NCBI GenBank assembly: GCA_012295275.1
Contig: CM022669.1
Location: 19,002,591-19,016,090, forward strand
Length of the DNA: 13,500 nucleotides
Origin: Chrysomallon squamiferum
Lineage: Eukaryota > Mollusca > Gastropoda > Neomphalida > Peltospiridae
Direction of reading: 5' to 3'
Within the stretch, counting starts at the first letter, position 1. Each line of letters begins with the position of its first letter. Below are positions 10,777 to 13,500 of this stretch, one piece after another. The notes under the pieces are model-generated. The model was not told the DNA's origin. It saw nothing but the letters and a program-made list of their open reading frames with translations, and did not search any database. A program made the translations under genes and the position numbers.

Positions 10777-13500
10777 GTGACAGTGTGCATTCGAATTAAT
10801 TTTTTATTTTTATTTTTTAATTATTCTTTAATTTTTATTAACACCTTTAAGTGTAACCTTTTCTAAAAAAAAAAAAAAAAAAATAACATGTTGTATGATT
10901 GTATAAAATAGTAAATTAAGTAGATAATGGAATACCTAAGTTTAAATATTTTTTATTAATAATAATAATAATAATAATACATTTTTAATAATATTATTAT
11001 ATTAATATTTTATTTATTTTTATTATTAATATTTTTATTTTATTTATTTTTAATTTTTAATTTTACCCATTAGGTTTATATGTATAATAATCTATTTGGT
11101 AACCTTAATATTTTACAAAATTTGAAAGGGAATTGTTTGTACTGAATTTTCTCTTTATTTACTTAGAGGAAGAAGTAGAGGCAGTTTGACCTTGTTCTAA
11201 AGTAAACAAATTGTGCTGAAAAGACATTTTCTGGCATTAAAGAGTGATTCAGCACTCACAATTGTTCTGCATTTGAATAAAGTTTAGCAGAAAAATTAAC
11301 TATGTCTAATTAAAAAAAAATATATATTCCTGAATGTCTTTCTTTTAAATTTAAATATAATAAGAAATGAGGTGTAGATTTTGTTATCAGAGAATCTGTT
11401 AATATGTGAAATTCATTGTAAATGTGTCCCAATTCTATACCAGTCAATAAACTTTCTGTTTACACTGACACACATTTTTATCTTGACTAGCTTCTTGTCA
11501 TGTTATTCTGCACGTAAAACTGTATAATTTATAAATACACAGAAATTTAATATTTTATTCAGGAACATTAATTTTAAGGGTTTTTGACTACATGTACTTT
11601 AACATATAATTAAAGGTGTTATAACTTTAATACTTTGCATAGAAAGTGTGTGTCTGTGTTAGTTTGTGTGTGTGTGTGTGAGTGCATGCATACATGTGTG
11701 TGTGTCTGTATGTGTGTGTGCATGTAGTCTGCGTGTGTCTGTGTGTGTGTGTGTGCATGTAGTCTGCGTGTGTCTGTGTGGTGCATATATGCATGCATGT
11801 GTGTGTGTATGCATGTATGTATGTATGTGCGTGTGTGTGTATTTGTGTATGTATGAGTATGTGTGTGTGTGCATGCATGTGTGTGTGTGTGTCAGCTTAT
11901 GCACTTGCACCTTAGATAACTAATATGAATGGATCTATATTTCAAAGTTACATTAATATAATTATAGCAAGAAGCTGCACAAACAGAAAACTTTAGTCAC
12001 ATTAGGCTTAGCTTTATTCTAGTCTGAATTAAGACTATTATAATCCTCCCACAATTTTCTCAGTGTTAATAGTAATTACATTTTGCACACAGTATAATTT
12101 TAGTGTAACTTCACTTTTGCAAGAGAAAGTTGTAGCTGACTCACTGAGACATGATGGTTCACATGATCATTCTTCTCAAAGTGTATCTATTCAGCTATTT
12201 CCCATTCTAACAGGTGCTCCAAGACTAATGTTATCAAGAAATATGATGTGTGCTTTCCTGTTTTAAGGGAAATTTCTTATAAAAACTAAAATACCTTACT
12301 TCAAACTGAAAATAAAATAACCTATTCCTTGGTTGCAACAAGATTCTTCTGAGTTCTTGACTGTATGATGATGCTACATAGTATAGATGTAGATTTAAAA
12401 TGTCTGAAGTATGTCCTTAAATAAAATCTTTCTTTCTTTCTCTCCTGCCTTCATTCAGTTTTAGCTTAATTTCAGAATAATTAGCATGTTTTGGGTGTTA
12501 TTGTTGTTGTTTTACTTCTCTGTTTATTGTTGCCCTTTTTTATTTTATTTGTTGTTGTCATTATTGTTGATTTTATTGTAGGCTCTTTTGGGGCATAGTG
12601 GACTTTTTTAAAGTAATATTTATTTTTATTTGTTGATATTTTTATATTTTCATTTTTTTTTATAAAGTAGAGCACTAAAGAATAATGTATAAGGTAGTTA
12701 AATTTGAGTAAAAAAACAAACAAATTAAAAATTATAAAATAATAAGAAATAAAAAGAATAAAGAATATTTAAAAAAATGTTTATTGATTTATTTATTTAT
12801 TTGTTTACAGTGGCATGCTGCACACTGGGTTTGATGCCCCCATAGGCAGTCTGGAACTGTCTTGTATAAAGGAAAGTCTGAAGAGAATTGTCAGTGTGTT
12901 TGAAAAACTTGGCATTCCTTTTAAACAAATAGGTGCCAACATGGTGGCCTGGGATGATGACGAGGTAATTCTATATTTTAAAAGATATATTTATGTGTAA
13001 CAAATGAAAGAATGTTAATTATTTTGTTTGTTTGTTTGTTGTTCATCTTTTTTTTCTTCTTTTTTTTTACATTTAAGAGAAAAACATTATCTGCTGTAAT
13101 TATGAATTGTTTTTGGATTCATTTGGTTGTACCAAAACACGATTATATATTTAAAGAATAGTAGAGTTATTTTTCTTAAATTATTAATTAAATGATTATT
13201 TTCTGCTTCAGTAATTTCATTACATTATTAATTATATAAATTAATTTATTTATTTATTTATTTATTTTATTTTATTTTATTTTATTTTATTTTATTTTAT
13301 TATATTCAATTATTTTATTTTAATTTTAATTTTAAATATTTCAATTTTTTTTTACTGTTTTAGGTGCAGCAGTTGTACAACATTCAAAAAGAATCAAAAC
13401 AAAAAGGTTGTTCAGATGTGTTCATTTTAACAGCTACACAACTGTTGCAAAATGAACCATTTTTGAATCGCTCAGCAAAAGGAGCCTTGTGGATCCCAGG
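10637..13500 (+). CDS. FAD-dependent oxidoreductase, DAO superfamily (GlpA / L-2-hydroxyglutarate dehydrogenase-like); 3' part off window
   Basis: Seen: exons 10637-10776, 12811-12964 and 13364 to beyond 13500, joined in consistent phases (2, then 0), encode 143 residues. Residues 3-34 form a Rossmann beta-alpha-beta unit with the dinucleotide-binding GGGVVG at 10-15 and Glu33 at the end of the second strand. Residues 46-56 read NSGMLHTGFDA, across the exon 1-2 junction. This motif is typical of GlpA- and LhgO-type FAD oxidoreductases that oxidise hydroxy-acids or glycerol-3-phosphate. Residues 99-143 fit the following segment of those families (helix, DVFILTATQLL, NEP, GALWIP). Known family members are usually 370-550 residues, so more than half is missing. 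The protein starts directly at the Rossmann strand, with no obvious mitochondrial presequence. Substrate is not assignable; the substrate-binding C-terminal half is outside the window. Confidence 0.85.
10777..12810 (+). other. intron 1 of the FAD oxidoreductase gene
   Basis: This is the largest intron, 2,034 bases, GT-AG. It holds poly(A) at about 10866-10883, an (AAT)n patch near 10957-10979, the TG satellite at 11646-11893, a stretch of more balanced composition at 11140-11290 and 11930-12430, and (ATTT)n before the acceptor. The balanced part ends AATAAAATCTTTCTTTCTTTC near 12420-12441, a tail type seen on some retroposed elements, but I recognise no element. No coding exon is supported inside. 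Confidence 0.8.
11646..11893 (+). repeat. compound TG/TATG/GCATG satellite in oxidoreductase intron 1
   Basis: About 250 bases of nearly unbroken alternating purine-pyrimidine sequence. It contains an internal duplicated block (CATGTAGTCTGCGTGTGTCT at 11721 and 11756, period 35). ORFs on both strands here (Cys/Val-rich or His/Thr-rich) are artefacts of the repeat. Confidence 0.92.
12811..12964 (+). CDS. FAD oxidoreductase exon 2 (residues 47-98)
   Basis: The acceptor is TTTGTTTACAG and the donor GAG|GTAATT, ending in phase 0. It encodes SGMLHTGFDAPIGSLELSCI and LGIPFKQIGANMVAWDDDE. The open frame continues a few codons into the intron (VILYFKRY), which is not coding. Confidence 0.92.
12965..13363 (+). 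other. intron 2 of the FAD oxidoreductase gene
   Basis: A 399-base GT-AG intron of very low complexity. It has (GTTT)n near 13024-13039, then (TTTA)n changing to (TTTTA)n at about 13245-13305. Nothing else is recognisable. Confidence 0.85.
13245..13305 (+). repeat. (TTTA)n to (TTTTA)n microsatellite
   Basis: About five TTTA units change into about eight TTTTA units within intron 2 of the oxidoreductase gene, some 60 bases before the exon 3 acceptor. Confidence 0.92.
13364..13500 (+). CDS. FAD oxidoreductase exon 3, partial (residues 99-143)
   Basis: The acceptor is TTTACTGTTTTAG at 13351-13363, phase 0. The frame stays open to the window edge. It encodes VQQLYNIQKESKQKGCSDVF and LLQNEPFLNRSAKGALWIPG. 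The NEP...GAL-P pattern is typical of the GlpA and L-2-hydroxyglutarate dehydrogenase region after the first FAD motif. Confidence 0.88.
   Translation, partial: MQQLYNIQKESKQKGCSDVFILTATQLLQNEPFLNRSAKGALWIP

Noticed and set aside
11153-11281. Possible alternative last exon of the oxidoreductase (acceptor TTACTTAG near 11166, AATAAA near 11276)
   Set aside because: It would add only about ten residues before a stop and truncate the enzyme before its second conserved motif. The signals are common in AT-rich DNA, so there is no support without transcripts.
11627-11923. Three overlapping ORFs in the TG satellite (His/Thr-rich and Cys/Val-rich)
   Set aside because: Repeat-derived frames open on both strands because the dinucleotide repeat lacks stops.
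12063-12266. 67-residue plus-strand ORF in oxidoreductase intron 1
   Set aside because: No family resemblance, no good splice sites in phase with exons 1 and 2, and length is within chance expectation. The AATAAA plus CTTT-rich tail near 12420 hints at a retroposed fragment, but nothing identifies one.
1-13500. tRNA, rRNA, CRISPR arrays, transposase or reverse transcriptase genes, virus-like genes
   Set aside because: No box A/B pairs, cloverleafs, spaced identical repeats with unique spacers, or recognisable mobile-element protein motifs were seen on either strand.

Overview
The window is nuclear DNA from an invertebrate animal. It is very AT-rich and full of simple repeats and homopolymers, with short exons separated by introns of about 270 to 2,030 bases that obey GT-AG rules. 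Exons are clearly less AT-rich than introns. A lophotrochozoan such as a mollusc is my best guess, from the style of the repeats and the divergence of the proteins. The species cannot be read from the sequence.

Two genes lie head to head. The larger, on the minus strand, fills positions 1 to about 10,550. I reconstructed 16 coding exons (9958 down to 329) plus a 5' non-coding exon. They encode about 1,114 residues of a homologue of vertebrate KIAA0825 (C5orf36; DUF4495 family), a large, mostly helical protein of unknown molecular function. Human KIAA0825 is linked to postaxial polydactyly. The exon phases agree across every junction except for one missing base in exon 2. The C-terminal part, roughly 150 residues by comparison with human, lies off the left edge.

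The second gene, on the plus strand from 10637, has three exons in the window and runs off the right edge. It encodes the N-terminal 143 residues of an FAD-dependent oxidoreductase of the DAO superfamily, resembling GlpA-type glycerol-3-phosphate dehydrogenase and L-2-hydroxyglutarate dehydrogenase. It has a GxGxxG nucleotide-binding motif and a SGMLHTGFDA motif.

The two genes share a compact, TATA-less divergent promoter. Only 86 bases separate the plus-strand start codon from an upstream ATG in the minus-strand leader exon. There is no visible functional link between the two products. They may simply share a promoter.

The most notable details are these: a diverged tandem array of about 140-base units in intron 11 that copies the exon 11 splice donor; an apparent single-base frameshift in exon 2; a probable GC-AG intron after exon 16 that competes with a stop codon overlapping AATAAA; an upstream ORF split by the leader intron; and a 300-base polypurine tract directly behind the exon 13 donor. 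I found no rRNA, tRNA, CRISPR array, complete transposon or virus-derived gene.
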